Below the pieces are notes generated by a model. That model worked only from the letters and a program-made list of their open reading frames with translations, ran no database searches and was not told the DNA's origin. The position numbers and the translations under genes are program-made. A DNA stretch of 33,885 nucleotides, taken from positions 216,805 through 250,689 of the forward strand of contig NW_014577476.1 in assembly GCF_000485595.1 (NCBI RefSeq). The letters run 5' to 3'. This DNA comes from Priapulus caudatus (Eukaryota; Priapulida; Priapulimorpha; Priapulimorphida; Priapulidae). Shown one piece after another: positions 1 through 12,821 of the stretch; position 1 is the first letter of the stretch; each line of letters opens with the position of its first letter.

Positions 1-435
1 CTGTCTGTCTGGTCTGTTCTGTCTGTCTGTCTGTCTTGCTGTCTGTCTCGATGTCTCGTCTGACTGCTTCTCGTCCGTCTGTCTGGATGCCCATGCATGC
101 ATGCATGCAATGCATGCCATTGCATGTATGCATGTATGTTTGTGATGTGTGTTGTGTTGGTGTGTGTGTCATGTATGTATGTATGTGTGTGTGTCGTGAT
201 GTGGATGTGTGATGAGTGTGTATGTGTGTTGCAGTAGTACTGTATGTATGTATGTATGTATTATAATATGTAGTATGTATGTATGTATGTAGTATGTATG
301 TATGTATGTAATGTATGTATGTCTATGTATGTATGTATGCTATGTATGTAATGTATGTATGTATGTATGTAGTATGCTATGTATCTTATGTATGTTATGT
401 ATGCTATGTATTATGTATGTATGTATGTATGTATG

Positions 436-466
<31 letters not shown>

Positions 467-653
467 TGTATGTATGTATGTATGTATGTAGTACTGATGC
501 CTATGTCATGTATGTATTATGTATGTAATCTATGCTATGTATGTATGTAGCTTGTATGCTATGTATGTATGTATGTATGTATGTATGTATTTATGTATCT
601 ATGTATGTATGTATGTACTTATCTGTATGTTATCGCTATGTATGTTAGTATGG

Positions 654-684
<31 letters not shown>

Positions 685-1067
685 TGTATGTACTGTATAA
701 GTATGTATGTCTGTAGTTGTATCAGTAATTTATGTAAGTAATGTAGTTGTTATGTATTGTATGTATGTATGATGTATGTATGATGTCTGTATTATTTATG
801 TATGTATTGTATGTATTTATGTAATGTATGGTATATAGTATGTATTGTATGTATGTATTATGCTTGTAAGGTATGTATTAGTATGTAGTATGTATGTATG
901 TAGGTATTTATTATGTATGTATGTATGTATTATGTTATGATATGTATTTATGTACTGTATGTTGTATATGTATGTAGTGTATGTATAGTATGTTATGCTA
1001 TGTAATGTATGTATGTATGTATGTATGTATGTTGTATGTATGTATGTATGTATGTATGCTATTGTAT
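1..1067. repeat. Degenerate TGTC then TATG/ATGT microsatellite
   Basis: The first 90 bases are mostly CTGT/CTGTC units. From about 95 a (TGCA) stretch leads into roughly 900 bases of TATG/ATGT repeats, interrupted every 10-40 bases by single-base gains or losses. The interruptions are mostly frame-breaking indels rather than substitutions, which suits noisy long-read consensus as well as old microsatellite decay. Any open frame here is a run of Met, Tyr, Val and Cys codons from the repeat and is not a gene. Confidence 0.95.
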
Positions 1068-3448
1068 GAATCCCTCGAGAGAGAGAGAGAGCATTACAGG
1101 CAGATAGACGAGATATAGAGACAAGCGGAAGATGGAAGACAATAGACCAAATGAAGCGCGATTACTATAGTGGAAACCATTTTTGTGTTGTATTAGCTTA
1201 GCAAAATCTTCCAGTCTGGCTCCTGTTGGCCGCAATAAAACAAAGACGGCTGCACTCACTCATAACGAAGCTGATCAGCCTGTTATTGTTTTCAACTGGT
1301 TGCAGAGAGTGATTGCGTGAATGTCGATAACACTTCAAAGGTAAATTATTCCTACGCGCCAACGTACAGCGTGGCTATTAAGCATTTGAATTGACAATAC
1401 AAAGAGGTACATAGAGGTCGCACTCAGCACGAGCCATGCACAATACTATAGGTGGCGTGACTGTATACAATAGTATGCTAGCCGGAATTACGATGCTGAC
1501 ACACGCCCATTCCCTTATAATGCTAATCTATTTTCCTTCTGACAACAGACCACAGACAACGTGGTAAATAATCACCAGTTGGAGTGGATACTCTTGTAAG
1601 GCGGTTGGCGGCGATCAGAAAAAGAATAATTACACTTACAGTGACTGATTAGACACAGTTGGTGGTTGCAGCGGCTCAATCTCGTGCTAAACAATGACGT
1701 TCTGCAGGCTGCACTCTGATACGATACAAATCAAGAGCTCCATTACAATATTATCGTGACTATTAACAGTATGAAATATTTATGTTTCGTAAGTTTGTGG
1801 TGCAGAAATTTAATCTGCCTGAGACTACTTACAACGTTTGCCGTCTCAGAGAAAAACACCGAAACCCATCGTGCAGGAAAGCAATTACGATTCTTACTAA
1901 TGAATTAAAGAAAAACGCCCACGAAATAACAATATAGCGTTTGCAAAGGCTCAAGTTATATTTTATTGGCATAATTGGAGAGGTAAAAGGAATGGGCACG
2001 TAGTTTGTATGATTCTGCACACGCTGTGAACATGATCGAGGCCTTACTCCAACTATACTAAAATTAATGGATGAGCATATGACATTTCTTCTGACTTTCT
2101 ACGCGATCCGTGAAACCTCACTGCGTGATATCGTCAGGAATTTCCGAACATTTCGGACTGATTTCTAATACGGCCTATCATTGTCAGGCCACGTTTGTGC
2201 AGCGATTGGGCAAGATTGTTGTTGGCCACAGCCTGCGAAGACCTGATACAGACATTTCGATTACGGCAGTATTCACAGTGAAATTAGGCGGGTCAAGCCT
2301 TACTTATGAATAATCTTCTACATAATATACTCTCGTACACAGTTTTTCTATACTGTAAGGTATTTGTAAAAAGGACCTGTCTACAGACTACGCGTATGTA
2401 TATGCCGACTAGCTGTGAGAATGGCGATATTCGAAAATGTATAAAAGTTCTCTTTGTGTGGTTGTAGGCACGTGATGGCAATGCATGAATTATCTGTTTC
2501 TGTATGTATAGGCCTACCGGAGTTTGGGCACTTATATGAATTTGAGGAGACGCGGAAAGTAGATGCAAATAAGGTACAGAAAACGTACATTAGCTTATCT
2601 ACTATCATCGTATATGACATAATTATATAGCTACTTTCTGTACGTGAAACGAATATGCAGTCAATTATCGAGAAACATACATTAAGACAATTATTCTCGT
2701 GTAATATTTCTATAATGACATATGTTTCATAATCACAATTATTCAGCGATGATTTATTTTCAAAGAAAGGTAATAAATAATTAAAACGTTTCAGTAACAC
2801 GCTCAAATCACAATAGGCCCTACACGACTGTTCTAAAATATTATAAATATGTTATTGATCTGTTACATATAAGACGTAAGATGTTCGTGCTGCCTTCATC
2901 ATCACCAAGTAAGTGAATATATGCCATAGAGGTTTAGCACATAGTCGTAAAAATAGCAAATGCACCGTGATAAATTTGCCGGGGAGCCTGTCAAAGCCAA
3001 CATATTATAACACCTGCGAGACATTATGATGTAACATGTTCAATATGAACAGTTGGTATTTCTGCTACACGTTCTCTTTGATCCTTGCATGCCGCTAGTT
3101 ACTAGATTGTTTGCTGTGCTTGTACTTGACTGTCACTTTGTTGTTACTGATCTGTGTGCTACTGATTGACGCTGTAATCAACGCAACATGATATTAATAG
3201 CGTTATCGATCACTGTAGGTGCCATTTGTAACTGAGTTGTCGGCGGCCTCTCATAAAAAATTGGGCCAGTACTATATGAGAATTGGGACATTACATGTCT
3301 GCCTCATTGCGCCGGGCGCTGGCTTGGTGGTGGAATGATTATAAGTACGAAAAATACATTTTTACAAATTTTCTAGCTTCAGTTGCTTGCATTTTTTATG
3401 GTAACTGATCGCATATATCTACCGACGTTTCAGTGTGCATAGTTATTT
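1068..3448. other. No recognisable gene
   Basis: Beyond a (GA) run at about 1077-1092, no repeat, exon or RNA gene could be recognised on either strand. The longest frames are below 145 codons, have no family resemblance and no paired splice sites that I could link into a longer product. Confidence 0.6.
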
Positions 3449-3724
3449 TTAGTTATCTCTCGTAGGTGCCTCGATTGCACATAAGGTAGTGACATTAAGA
3501 GATCTCCAACGTCGTCGGTCCGCTGCTACTGCCCTCAGCGTGTCCCATGACAGGTCACACATCCGCATCTCCTTCTTCAAGGTCCTTGTCCATGTCTCCT
3601 TGCGTCTTCCCCTTCTTCTCGAATCTCCTCCCGTCTGGCGTCTATCTAAGTGCCTTTTTCGCTGTGCCGTCTTCCAACCGGGCGACATGAACGAGCCAAG
3701 TCCAATGTGCATAAGTTCTATCAT
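3449..3724 (-). pseudogene. RTE-like LINE relic: C-terminal end of endonuclease/reverse transcriptase
   Basis: The 91-codon frame read on the minus strand has the layout of the extreme C-terminus of an RTE-type non-LTR retrotransposon polyprotein. It has a basic RRRGRRKETW segment (residues 36-45), then TRTLKKEM, then LSWDTLRAVAADRRRWRSL and a closing LC with a charged tail before the stop. In intact relatives this follows the reverse transcriptase and reads like RGRP-x-TW...SW...A-x-DR-x-x-WR...LC. Only this tail survives. No reverse transcriptase or endonuclease motif was found at higher coordinates, where the rest of a minus-strand element should lie, so the copy is 5' truncated or decayed. 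Assignment to RTE rather than another LINE clade rests on memory of the motif. Confidence 0.7.
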
Positions 3725-4885
3725 ATTGAGTTTTTCCGAATTTTAAGCGCCCTGTGTCACGAAATTGGCTGGTGCCATTGTTATGACTTAAAACTTCTCT
3801 TTACTAAGGCTCTTGTTATAATTGCTGTTTTTTCTTGAATGACGTGAGAGTTTACATAAATCAAGGTATTTCTTTTTTGAATTATTCAAAAAGAAATTCA
3901 CATTTGATGAGCTTGTTTTTCTGACGTGTTAAGCTCACTCTGTTGGCAGTAAGTACGCTTTGTCTACTCAGTCATCATCTTGAAGAACGCTATCGTCATC
4001 GAACGCACGAAACATTATTAGCATGACAGTCACCTAGCAACTATAGCATAACGTTGCGTAGTAATGTAGCAAAGATATATGTGTTCGATAAATTGTCTTC
4101 TTTGAATTATTTTCGATTGTAATCTTCACAGGAATTCCAGAGCAGCCTCTGTGACATAGATGTTCCATTAGTCATGCACGTGGCGTGTCAACGAGTCCAC
4201 GTAAATATTTCACGTTCATACACCACGTGTGCCTATCATCAATTTCATTTTGCAATCCGCGGTTGTAAATTCGCTCCCAGGGATCTTTCCGTTAGCGCCC
4301 ATGATCCGTCAGTGTTATGACGAACCTCTCGTCGTAAGCGCACCAGCGTATTGATTATTAAACTTCATGAAACTTTCATGACTGCAAAGGCAAAGTTGAT
4401 TAAAATGGCCGATTATCTTTCACGATCTTCCTACGCATTCCTTTGAAAGAAGTGACCACCTGGGACCTACAACGAGCTATAGCATTAACTTGTTTGGTGG
4501 ATCGGTGATTCGATTTCGCATGCCTCTCTAATGTTGTTTTAGATGGACAGGCCTGACAAACATTTTGCATGGCGTTTCAGTGGTACACGGACAAATCATG
4601 AGAGTTGAATTGTGATCACATTTCTTGCCTGATCTGTAGTTACGTTAAGCTAGTTATTTGTAAGCCCTGTTCAGTGAACCTGCCCCCCACATGATTTCTG
4701 TAGATTGGTGAGACTCACCCCAGCTATCTATTTGCAGTGTAAAACTACTCTTACCAATCGAACATTATAGTCTAAATGTATTCCAGGGTCCTTTTTAGGT
4801 GTAAATTACATTCCACGTTCGGGTGTATGTATCGCCTAATACGCGCTGTCCGTGTCATTGCAATCGTCATTATCATGATCACTAG
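3725..4885. other. No recognisable gene
   Basis: Unique AT-leaning sequence. No coding frame, repeat or RNA gene was recognised. Confidence 0.6.
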
Positions 4886-4965
4886 GATCATCATCGTCGT
4901 CGTCATCATCATCATCATCGTCGTCGTCATCATCATCATCATCATCATCATCATAATCATCATCA
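4886..4965. repeat. Compound TCA/TCG trinucleotide microsatellite
   Basis: Runs of TCA alternate with blocks of three TCG: TCA runs, (TCG)3, TCA x5, (TCG)3, then TCA x8 or more with one TAA-type interruption. The regular alternation gives a higher-order period. Read as protein it gives runs of Ile/Val on one strand and Met/Thr on the other, so the 65- and 92-codon frames over it are artefacts of the repeat. Confidence 0.95.
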
Positions 4966-7900
4966 TCATTCCTCATAAACTAATTCCTGAATCCACTAAC
5001 GAATTGCCAATCGTTACAACGACGACTATTCATTGCGGGGATACTAGCTGTTAATCTTTCTCGGATGTGTCTCTTTCGCGGCGTGCTAGAGATTTTACAT
5101 CCAGCTTATTAAAGCCGGGACGCGGCTGCTGAAAAATGACGCGTTTATGCGACCGCAAATTAAACTCTTACGCAGGGGAGTAAATCTACTGCCGAGCATT
5201 TATTTTCTAGTAATCTAATTTCGGAGTCAATGTGCTGGATCGCACGACACTCTCTATTTTTCTACTGCGATCGGGCGACGCAATTTATTAGCACTACGCA
5301 TTCGCACAAACGGATGATTGAATAATATGGCCGAGCTTACAAATGAAGCATAAATCAGAGTCTATAGGGTACCTTCTCATCTCCACAACACAATATGATT
5401 GTCTACTATAGATAGGGAATAGAGCCGTCGAATAAGCGGTGAGGGTATAGATATCACTCTCTTACCAGGCGGTTCCCCAGGGTGCGCAAAGATTGAATGA
5501 TGAAGTGCGCAAGTATGCAACTTCGGGCCCTGTCACACTACACAGGAGATTACTTTTTGCAAAATGCGCTGAACTATAGCTGCATAATACCAGTGCATCT
5601 AAAAATAATTTCCATCGGAATAAAATTGGTTTGGCGCTTCCTATCACATCAGCCTTAGAGCGGGAGAGCGACCGGTAAATTGAACTTGTGCTTATCTTAG
5701 CTCGTTTTCGTTTCAGTAGCGGAAATGGGAAAGGGACCCTTCGCTGTACCACCTATGGCTACGCAGGATACAATCTGTATCCCACGATTGCTTGCTGAGC
5801 GTCGAGCTATATGTCATTAGTGCGTGGCGCTTCGCATTTGCGCTGAGGAAACGTCGATTTCTGTATACATCTGCCATAGAGCGTATTTGTTACGCGCGCT
5901 GTCTGGCCAACACGCAGTCACACACGCACGCGCGCACGCACGCACTCAGACACGCACGCTTGCTTGCACGCGCGCAAGCACTCACGGTTATCGACTTTAA
6001 TACTAGGATGCGCCGTTCGATTCTATCGTTCGTTATCGCCGCTGAAATAGAACGTATATTTTGTAACTCTACGGATATCTGCGATTTGCCGCAGAGCTCT
6101 GTCATTTTTGTCTATTGCGTTCGCGCCCGCAAATGAAAGGGTGGCTAAATTTTCAGGTCAGCTGAAATGTAATTTGCTCCCGCATCGTTCTGCATGAATG
6201 AAAGCTGAAATTGCCTCGTACGCACCCCGCCAGCGGTAACACAATCCAATAGTCTGATTTACATACCGTCATCCTATTTCGTCGCAAAAATGGCTGGAGT
6301 AATATGTCGAGCTCAACGTGCAGGTGCGCGTAATCCAATTAGCGAAGACGCGTCGAGATGCCGAAACAGCGGATTACCCGGCACCGAGCAGATAATGAGT
6401 TGACAGCTGTAAAAACTGTTTAGAAGCCGTCAGGTTCGCTAACATTCGCTCGGGGAAGCATATCGCACGGAATGGCCACCCATTATTCGTTCCTTCATCG
6501 AGCATTGATAGTGCGTGTGACGTAAACTACAGCATCTGATAATGTGGCTATAGAGACTGCGGTGGCGAGTTTTCGTAAAAATGCATGTTGGGCTTTTATA
6601 CTTTAGAAGTCTAGAGAATGGACGAGGGAGAGAGAAGGAGAGTGAGAGAGATAAAAGAAGAAAGAAAGAGAGAGAAGGCTAGCTATATCTCCAAACGGAG
6701 ACCTTCTTTGCTCTGCTATATGTCGGTTATTATGTATGGGCCTGCATTAGATGTGAGCATCTATGCATGACGTACGTATACAGTAGGTTTCATGCGATTG
6801 AGTTTTAGATGCTTTTCTGTTATATATATAGCTATATATAGCTGGTTTCGGACGTACCTGTGTGTGATACAGCGATGAAGCGTAGCATGATTTTATTCCA
6901 TGCGAGAATATCATATCCGAAGGCATTTCCCCGGGGTTCTCGCATACCACGAAGAGCTATTATCGTCGCGACGGAATATTACTGTCATACAACGTGACAT
7001 TCAAACGTATATGGCAATTAAGTCACCCGACCTATCTCAACCCCACACTAATACGAGCTGTAAATGTAATATTAAACTGTGCGAATATTTGCATATAAAC
7101 GATATAATATAATAATTGTAATATGGACGATTATCGAGGACTTACAGTGCGTGAAAAATTTGGCATTGCGCGCGTCCTCGAGTTTCGGAGAAGACGTATA
7201 CCGACGGCGCGTGTTTCTCCCCCCACCTCCTAATAGCAGACTTCGTGCCGTTTATAACAGGCGCACATTAGATGTGTGTTCGCAATCACTTCTATAAGCA
7301 ACGAGCTGGCATGAGCCGTGACGCGAAGCGGAAAGCCGAGTCGCGATGACCGGATGTGAGCGAGCGACACTTGGCACGGCGTGTGTGCATGTGCAATACA
7401 CAGAGAACAGCCGGAGCTACGCCATCGACATCAATACAATCTCGGTGTCCTAGACGAAGCTTCAGATCTTCCGCTAGACCATGCATGTATAGGCGGATAT
7501 CTGGATATTTGCTAGTTGCATGACTAGGCTGATTCGATAAGAACGCCGATGGCTGAATAGAAGCAAAGAAACAGCGACGGCAGAGTTTACCGAAGATAGT
7601 ATTCATTAAGAAGAGGTTTTATTCGAAATTGAACCTGGAATAAAACAGAATAAAGACGTTTTATTTCTTCTCTAGTCTTCCAGACAGTGTTTTGAACCAC
7701 TCTGCGGTTTTGCGTGTCACGCAGACGGTAGAGGACGTGGAGGAGTTTCCTACTACTGGCTGTACTTCATAATAACCATATATCATTACCAGCACGCGAG
7801 CTAATTCCCCTCTGCCGAAAATTTAATATTATATAGTATATGTGTCATTTTCTTGAAACTCGTTTCGCTGTTTAAGAAATATAGCTGAATACGTTATGAT

Positions 7901-9365
7901 TATCAGTGTTGCTATTGTGTAATTTCCCACTCATAAATTTCCGAGAGAAATTGCACTAAATAATTCAATAACATGTATAATAAGGAGCAGACATACATAC
8001 AGTACTGCTGACCAGTGCCGCTAGACGTGATGCGGCCATGATGCCGAGGCGCGCCGAGGATTGACACTTTGTGTCTTCCAATCACAGCCTACGCCGCACC
8101 TCTCTATAATATAATATAAGGTGGGGACCCATCACAGTACCAAATAGTCGATCTCAGGAACTAGGGCATTCTGCTAAGCTAGAACGGTTTCTTACGATAG
8201 AGTTTGGCACAAAAACGAAAATAGCACGCCGTTTAGCGCACTGCGCTACGTCCTTCTGTTGCATTTTGGCATCTCCGTAATCGGAATAAGCCCCGCCTTC
8301 TTCGTTGGTGGGCATGAATGGGGCGTCAACAACGTGACCCGTTACTGCGTGCAGGTGTTTGGCGAGACAGTTTGCTTTTCGTAAATAATGAAAGGCCCGG
8401 CCGATACATTTCGCACCGAAGTGGAAAAATTAGGCATTTTTACCCGCTTTCGGAAGTGAACGAGTGCGTCATTCATTGAACATTGCTATCTTCTAAAACT
8501 ACAGACCATCCGCTGACCGCTGTGGAGACGTGCGGCGGGCCTCGAATTTAGCGCACGTCTCCACTGCGGACAGCGCTTCATACTTCCCCGCGGTCGCGTG
8601 CGCATATCCCGCGGAACTGCGCGTCTCATCCGCGCGCAGTGCTCGGAATCAACAGCAAAGCTTTGCCACGCAATCTTGTATCATGTCTCTCTCGATTGCG
8701 ATTAGAATTGCGTAATTTTTTCTACTACGATAACTATATGTGAAAGTGCTCACAAATTAAAGCGTTTATTAACAAGTTCGTTTCCAATCAAATTTTCATT
8801 ATAAGCATAAATGATGTTATCACCATACAACATATAGTGCTTAGAAATTTAATTAACGCGGCGTCGTTATAACTACTGAAAAACACGTCCAGTCTATTAT
8901 CTGATCAAGTTAACACGGATTTTAAACGTTTCCGCAAACGCGTCCCATACAACTCGTTCGCAACATTATCAACACCGAACTATTAGCATTAAGGTAAAAT
9001 TTACGATCCCATATATATTCGTAAGTCGTTTACATCATTCACTGAACAATGGTTATTTTAACCGCAGAAGTACCCTCCCAGCAGGAAACACGAGAGACAC
9101 CTGAGCACAAACGCCCTAAAACGAAGCCATTTTCCAACCGCTTTCCATCTTGCCACAACGTACGTGCGAACATTCCCCTATAGCGCAGTTTAGCAGCTTG
9201 TGTGTGTGCCGTCGATGTCGCGCAGCCGTATTGACTGCGCACCGAACCTATTCACTCTGACGTCTCTATTGACACTTGTTTTGCCATTTACATTCAGCTG
9301 TGCGCAGTTCTCTCGCGGCTGCTGCATCCACCTGGATTACGGTCTCCACTCGACCCATTACAATC
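4966..9365. other. Long gene-free stretch with minor simple repeats
   Basis: No gene was recognised in these 4.4 kb. Small repeats are visible: CA/CG-rich sequence at about 5920-5990, purine-rich GA sequence at about 6620-6680, a short TATA-rich palindrome at about 6820-6842, and TATAA repeats near 8105-8120. Frames of 60-115 codons occur on both strands, but none has a recognisable domain. Confidence 0.55.
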
Positions 9366-9462
9366 CCTACACACATGCACACGCGCGCGCGTGCGCGCGC
9401 ACACACATACTGGCATGCGCGAGCACGCACGCACGCACACATGCACGGACACATGCACACGC
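9366..9462. repeat. CA/CG alternating microsatellite
   Basis: Alternating purine-pyrimidine sequence of ACAC, GCGC and CACG units with few interruptions. Such alternation is prone to Z-DNA. The overlapping frames are rich in His, Ala, Arg and Thr, or in Cys, Val and Met on the other strand, and are repeat artefacts. Confidence 0.9.
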
Positions 9463-10367
9463 GCGGAATCGTATTCTGCTCACGTCGATAAGCTTGCGGC
9501 GGCGCGCGAGGTGCAATCAGCTCAGCTGTTTTTAATCCGCTCCCACTTTCAGAGCCTATAACCGAAGACTTTTGCGATTTCGCACTCGTTAAGCGTTGTT
9601 TTTAGCAGCATGCGCGTGTCTATGCTGAATGTAGTGGCCAGACATGCGCGCAAAAAAGCACCCCGTCGCACGAGCCGGACGCAAACGACGAAAGAGCATA
9701 ATTATAGACGATAGCTCGATCAGCAGCGTTTTCTACGCGATGGAAATTATAACCCCGGTCGTTCCTTCACGGGAAATGTTGACTTCGGCGGCGGAAACGA
9801 GTTAATTTCAATTATTTCGGTTAATTGTGCCAACCTATTCGATGTAGAGCGCAGTTTAGGCCCGCTCATGTAAAGGTAACACCACGTCCTTTTTAGAGCT
9901 TGCAGTACTTGTACTTCCGTGTTTGCCAATCTCAAAATCGATATGCAGCGCCCTCACTTCTACTGTATATTCGTTAAACTAAGGAAATTCCCACCCTGCT
10001 GAGGAAGTTTCAAAGGAATTTAATTTTTAAAGAAATATGGATAAAGGAACCCGAGAGCTTTGAGAATAAAAAAACAACAGAAAAACATAACAACAGAAAT
10101 GACAGTCCACAGTAGTTTTTTGTTTCAAATTAAAAAAAACGAAAACTAGAGCAGGCTAGACAAATATGCAAGATATAAAAGGTACAAGTTACACATATGA
10201 AGTTAGCTGTCCTAATTTTAATTAACACTGTACTGACACAGTGGCATAGTGGCGCTAAATCGGAATTATTGTTACGGAGTTTGGCGTCCCTCACTCAGTA
10301 AACTTGATTATGGCGCCACAAACTCCAACTCACGTCTTATTAATTTATAAAGACCAGTCCATGCCCG
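9463..10367. other. No gene; possible Helitron 3' flank with an inverted repeat
   Basis: No coding sequence recognised. Near the right edge, GGAGTTTGGCG (about 10276) and CGCCACAAACTCC (about 10315) form an imperfect inverted repeat of about 14 bp. It lies about 50 bases beyond the end of the helicase frame that starts at 10368, on the side where the 3' end of that minus-strand Helitron would be expected. A terminal CTRR was not located with confidence. Confidence 0.4.
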
Positions 10368-10676
10368 TTAGGTGGTCAGAACTTCTGTGTAGACTACATT
10401 GTTCATGATGGAACGTTTAGTTGTGTCCTTGGCGTCTACAGTTAGAATCTTTAGCTGCAGAGCACTTCCCACGCGGCTAGCAGTGACGTAGAATTGGCCG
10501 TGACTGAAGAAGTCTTTGACCGTGTAAACGCCGACACGGTGAAGGGACTGTCCTTGTGAATTGTTGACTGTCATCGCAAATCATATTGGGAACTGGCGGC
10601 GTATCATGGTGAAAAGAAAGATCTTCTCACTCGGCGAAATGGAGATGCGCGGAATGAGCAGCTGTCGGCCAGCATG
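10368..10676 (-). pseudogene. Helitron replicase/helicase C-terminus, broken
   Basis: Read on the minus strand, the frame gives LLIPRISISPSEKIF, then IRRQFPI, an in-frame stop (TCA at 10581-10583 on the plus strand), then FAMTVNNSQGQSLHRVGVY and FSHGQFYVTASRVGS. This is the order of the last helicase motifs of PIF1-type Helitron helicases: a RRQFP-AFAMT-x-N-x-SQGQ block followed by GQ-x-YV-x-x-SRV. The family normally has a few residues between RRQFPI and FAMT where this copy has the stop, so one or two codons are lost as well. A second in-frame stop lies just upstream of the IPRI block. The frame ends at 10368, about 40 residues after the SRV motif. This is a dead fragment; the Rep domain and helicase motifs I-IV are absent next to it. 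Confidence 0.85.
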
Positions 10677-10707
10677 GACTCCAGACACTCAGCGACGACC
10701 AGATGCG

Positions 10708-10951
10708 CGCGGTTGCTGCATGGATTGCCGGTTTCTGGAACGGCTTTGCTCTGAATGGAACCATAATTAAGGAACATAATTACGCAATGCTTAGGTGTAA
10801 CGACATAAACAAAGTATGGTGTAAATAATTAATTGAATATATGTGACTTGTCTTAAGGCTTGAAAATGCGTACCTGTAGCCTGTATCGTCTCTGCAGCGC
10901 GCGATTGCTGCATGGATTGCCGGTTTGTGGAACGGCGTTGCTCTGAATGGA
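10708..10951. repeat. 50-bp direct repeat, spacing about 190 bp
   Basis: About 50 bases containing TTGCTGCATGGATTGCCGG and GCTCTGAATGGAA occur at about 10711-10763 and again at about 10901-10951, with only a few substitutions. The second copy is followed within about 75 bases by the long (CA)n tract. A short run of 150-190-bp repeats followed by a microsatellite recalls the layout of non-autonomous Helitron-type elements described in bivalves and flies (pearl, DINE-like). The match is in architecture only; no sequence identity was checked. Confidence 0.75.
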
Positions 10952-11024
10952 ATATAAGTAATGGAATGTAAGTAATGGTATTGGTAACTTAAAATTACAG
11001 GCATCACAGCAATGACACAACAAC

Positions 11025-11138
11025 ACACACACACACACACACAGCACACACACACAACACGACACACCCAGACACACACACACACACACACACACACACC
11101 CAACCACAACACCAAACGCGCAGCCGCGTCGCACCATA

Positions 11139-11169
<31 letters not shown>

Positions 11170-11377
11170 CACACCACACTCACCACACACATCACACCCA
11201 CCACACCACACAAACGACGCGCGCGCGCACACACGCACACACACACACCACACACCACACACACACACACACACACCACACAACACACACACACACGCAT
11301 ACGCAACGCAAACACACACACACACGCATCACAAACACATACACTACACGCACACATAGACACACACACAATACACT

Positions 11378-11432
<55 letters not shown>

Positions 11433-11449
11433 AGCACCACACACACACA

Positions 11450-11497
<48 letters not shown>

Positions 11498-11546
11498 CAC
11501 ACGCACACAACACCCCCCCCCCCAACACACACACACGTGCGCATAC
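11025..11546. repeat. (CA)n microsatellite, about 520 bp
   Basis: Almost continuous AC dinucleotides on the plus strand with scattered CAC, CGC and AAC interruptions, and a run of 11 C at 11513-11523. Several 60-180-codon frames on both strands (Cys/Val or His/Thr repeats) are artefacts. The right end runs into the start of the 4-kb tandem unit. Confidence 0.97.
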
Positions 11547-11580
11547 ACACACTAACAAAAAATAGAAGATAGCTTGTAAG

Positions 11581-11753
11581 GAGTATTATTAGAGTCAGTC
11601 TGAACGTTGTACGGTTTACTTTACGGTGGAAAGCTCTACCTGCGACATCAGGAGTTTCTTGACAGCAAGGGGCGACTTTTTTATTCTCTGGGGCGGTATC
11701 TTGTCGATGCTAATATCTCGACGTGTCAGTGATGCCTTTCTTTTTGGCGGCAT
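11581..11753 (-). pseudogene. Possible start of a transposon ORF (copy 1)
   Basis: From the ATG at 11753 on the minus strand the frame reads MPPKRKASLTRRDI and then departs from copy 2 by frameshift. The equivalent in copy 2 continues further. Short, lysine/arginine-rich starts of this kind open many Helitron replicase ORFs, and a Helitron helicase tail lies downstream in the same orientation at 10368-10676. The link is an inference from orientation and composition; nothing between them is coding. Confidence 0.25.
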
Positions 11754-11804
11754 TAGCGGACATTGTTATAACCAATTTTTTGCCGTCTGGAAACTTTGCT
11801 TATG

Positions 11805-12430
11805 TTCTACTTCTACTTCTACTCTCTACTGGATTAGTCCGTAAGGAATAAATGTCCAGGAGTGCGCGAAACTCCAGGTGCACGCGAGAAGATTTGCAAT
11901 GGAATATTTTTTAAATGTAGCGGTAATGTGTTCCAGAGATCGAGGGTTCTCTGGGCAGGCACTCATTACTGAGTGCGACTTGCATACGGCAATAGGCTGG
12001 TTGCGAGCAGTTGTAGTTGCCCAGCGCGGAGATGCGGTTCTCTTCCTCGAGGTGCATAACAACGATGCTGCCTGACTCAATGTAGAGGGACCACACTGAA
12101 TTGCTGTGCTGTTGGACTAGTGAGTAGTGACTCCGGTGGCATATTCCAGCTATCTGATTGTTCTGGGAAGAAATTGAACTGTACTTCTGTCCGGGTCTGA
12201 TGTTGTGTATGGTAAGCCGGTGTGTGCCGCGGCATATGCTGCGTGCTTTTGGTAAGTGAGGATGGAATGTCGACTGCTGCCTGTCCGTGATGTATTTTCC
12301 AGAATAGCGCCTGTCGGTTGACAAATCTGCGTTCCTGCCAAGAGAAGCGCCATTGTAGGTCTTGCGATCATTTGAATATGTTTGAATGTTATAACGAAAT
12401 GCGCTCCATTTAAGAAACAATGTAAACACA
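11805..12430 (-). pseudogene. CR1/L2-like LINE 3' end (copy 1), frameshifted
   Basis: The minus strand carries, split over two or three frames, the same segments seen intact in copy 2: NGAHFVITFKHIQMIA, the ICQPT/LFWKI region, SICRGTHRLT and SLYIESGSIVVM. The 3' end is marked by a (GTAGAA)n-type tail, seen on the plus strand as TTCTAC repeats at 11805-11825, instead of poly(A). Frame breaks relative to copy 2 are single-base indels and may be sequencing errors. Confidence 0.7.
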
Positions 12431-12496
12431 ATGTATAAACATTTCTCTGGTGTAGATTAAGATGGAGCTTAGAGTGAGCGCCGTTGGTTAATACGT

Positions 12497-12821
12497 TAGG
12501 CGCGTTCACACACAAGAAAAACCCGCCTGCTCAGCCCGCTAATAGCGGCCAGATAATAGTGAGCTAATTGTGTTGTTGTTCAGCACAGGCGAATATCTCG
12601 CCTAATCGCCGCCGGCTGGCAAATATCATGCCGCGGTGCAAATAAGCGCCGCTGATTCCAATTATTACGCAGTCGGAAGTGGTCTTTGAGAGCGCGCTAT
12701 TTGGAGCGCCGATTTAGTGAGCTAATTGACGTTCACACTTGTAAAAAGCTCAGTTTTTCGAGCGCGGCTCAAAAACCGGGTTTTGCCAGCCGCTCAATTC
12801 GCGCCAGTGTTAACGCCACTA
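12497..12821. mobile_element. MITE of about 325 bp (copy 1)
   Basis: Terminal TAGGCGCGTTCACAC faces GTGTTAACGCCACTA, imperfect inverted termini of about 15 bp. The interior has repeated TAGTGAGCTAATTG segments and GC-rich hairpins such as GCTCAAAAACCGGGTTTT. There is no coding capacity. Termini of this kind suggest a hAT-like non-autonomous element, but no clear target duplication was found, so the superfamily is open. Confidence 0.55.

Noticed and set aside
11004-11558. Cys/Val- and His/Thr-rich frames of up to 181 codons
   Set aside because: These are translations of the (CA)n microsatellite.
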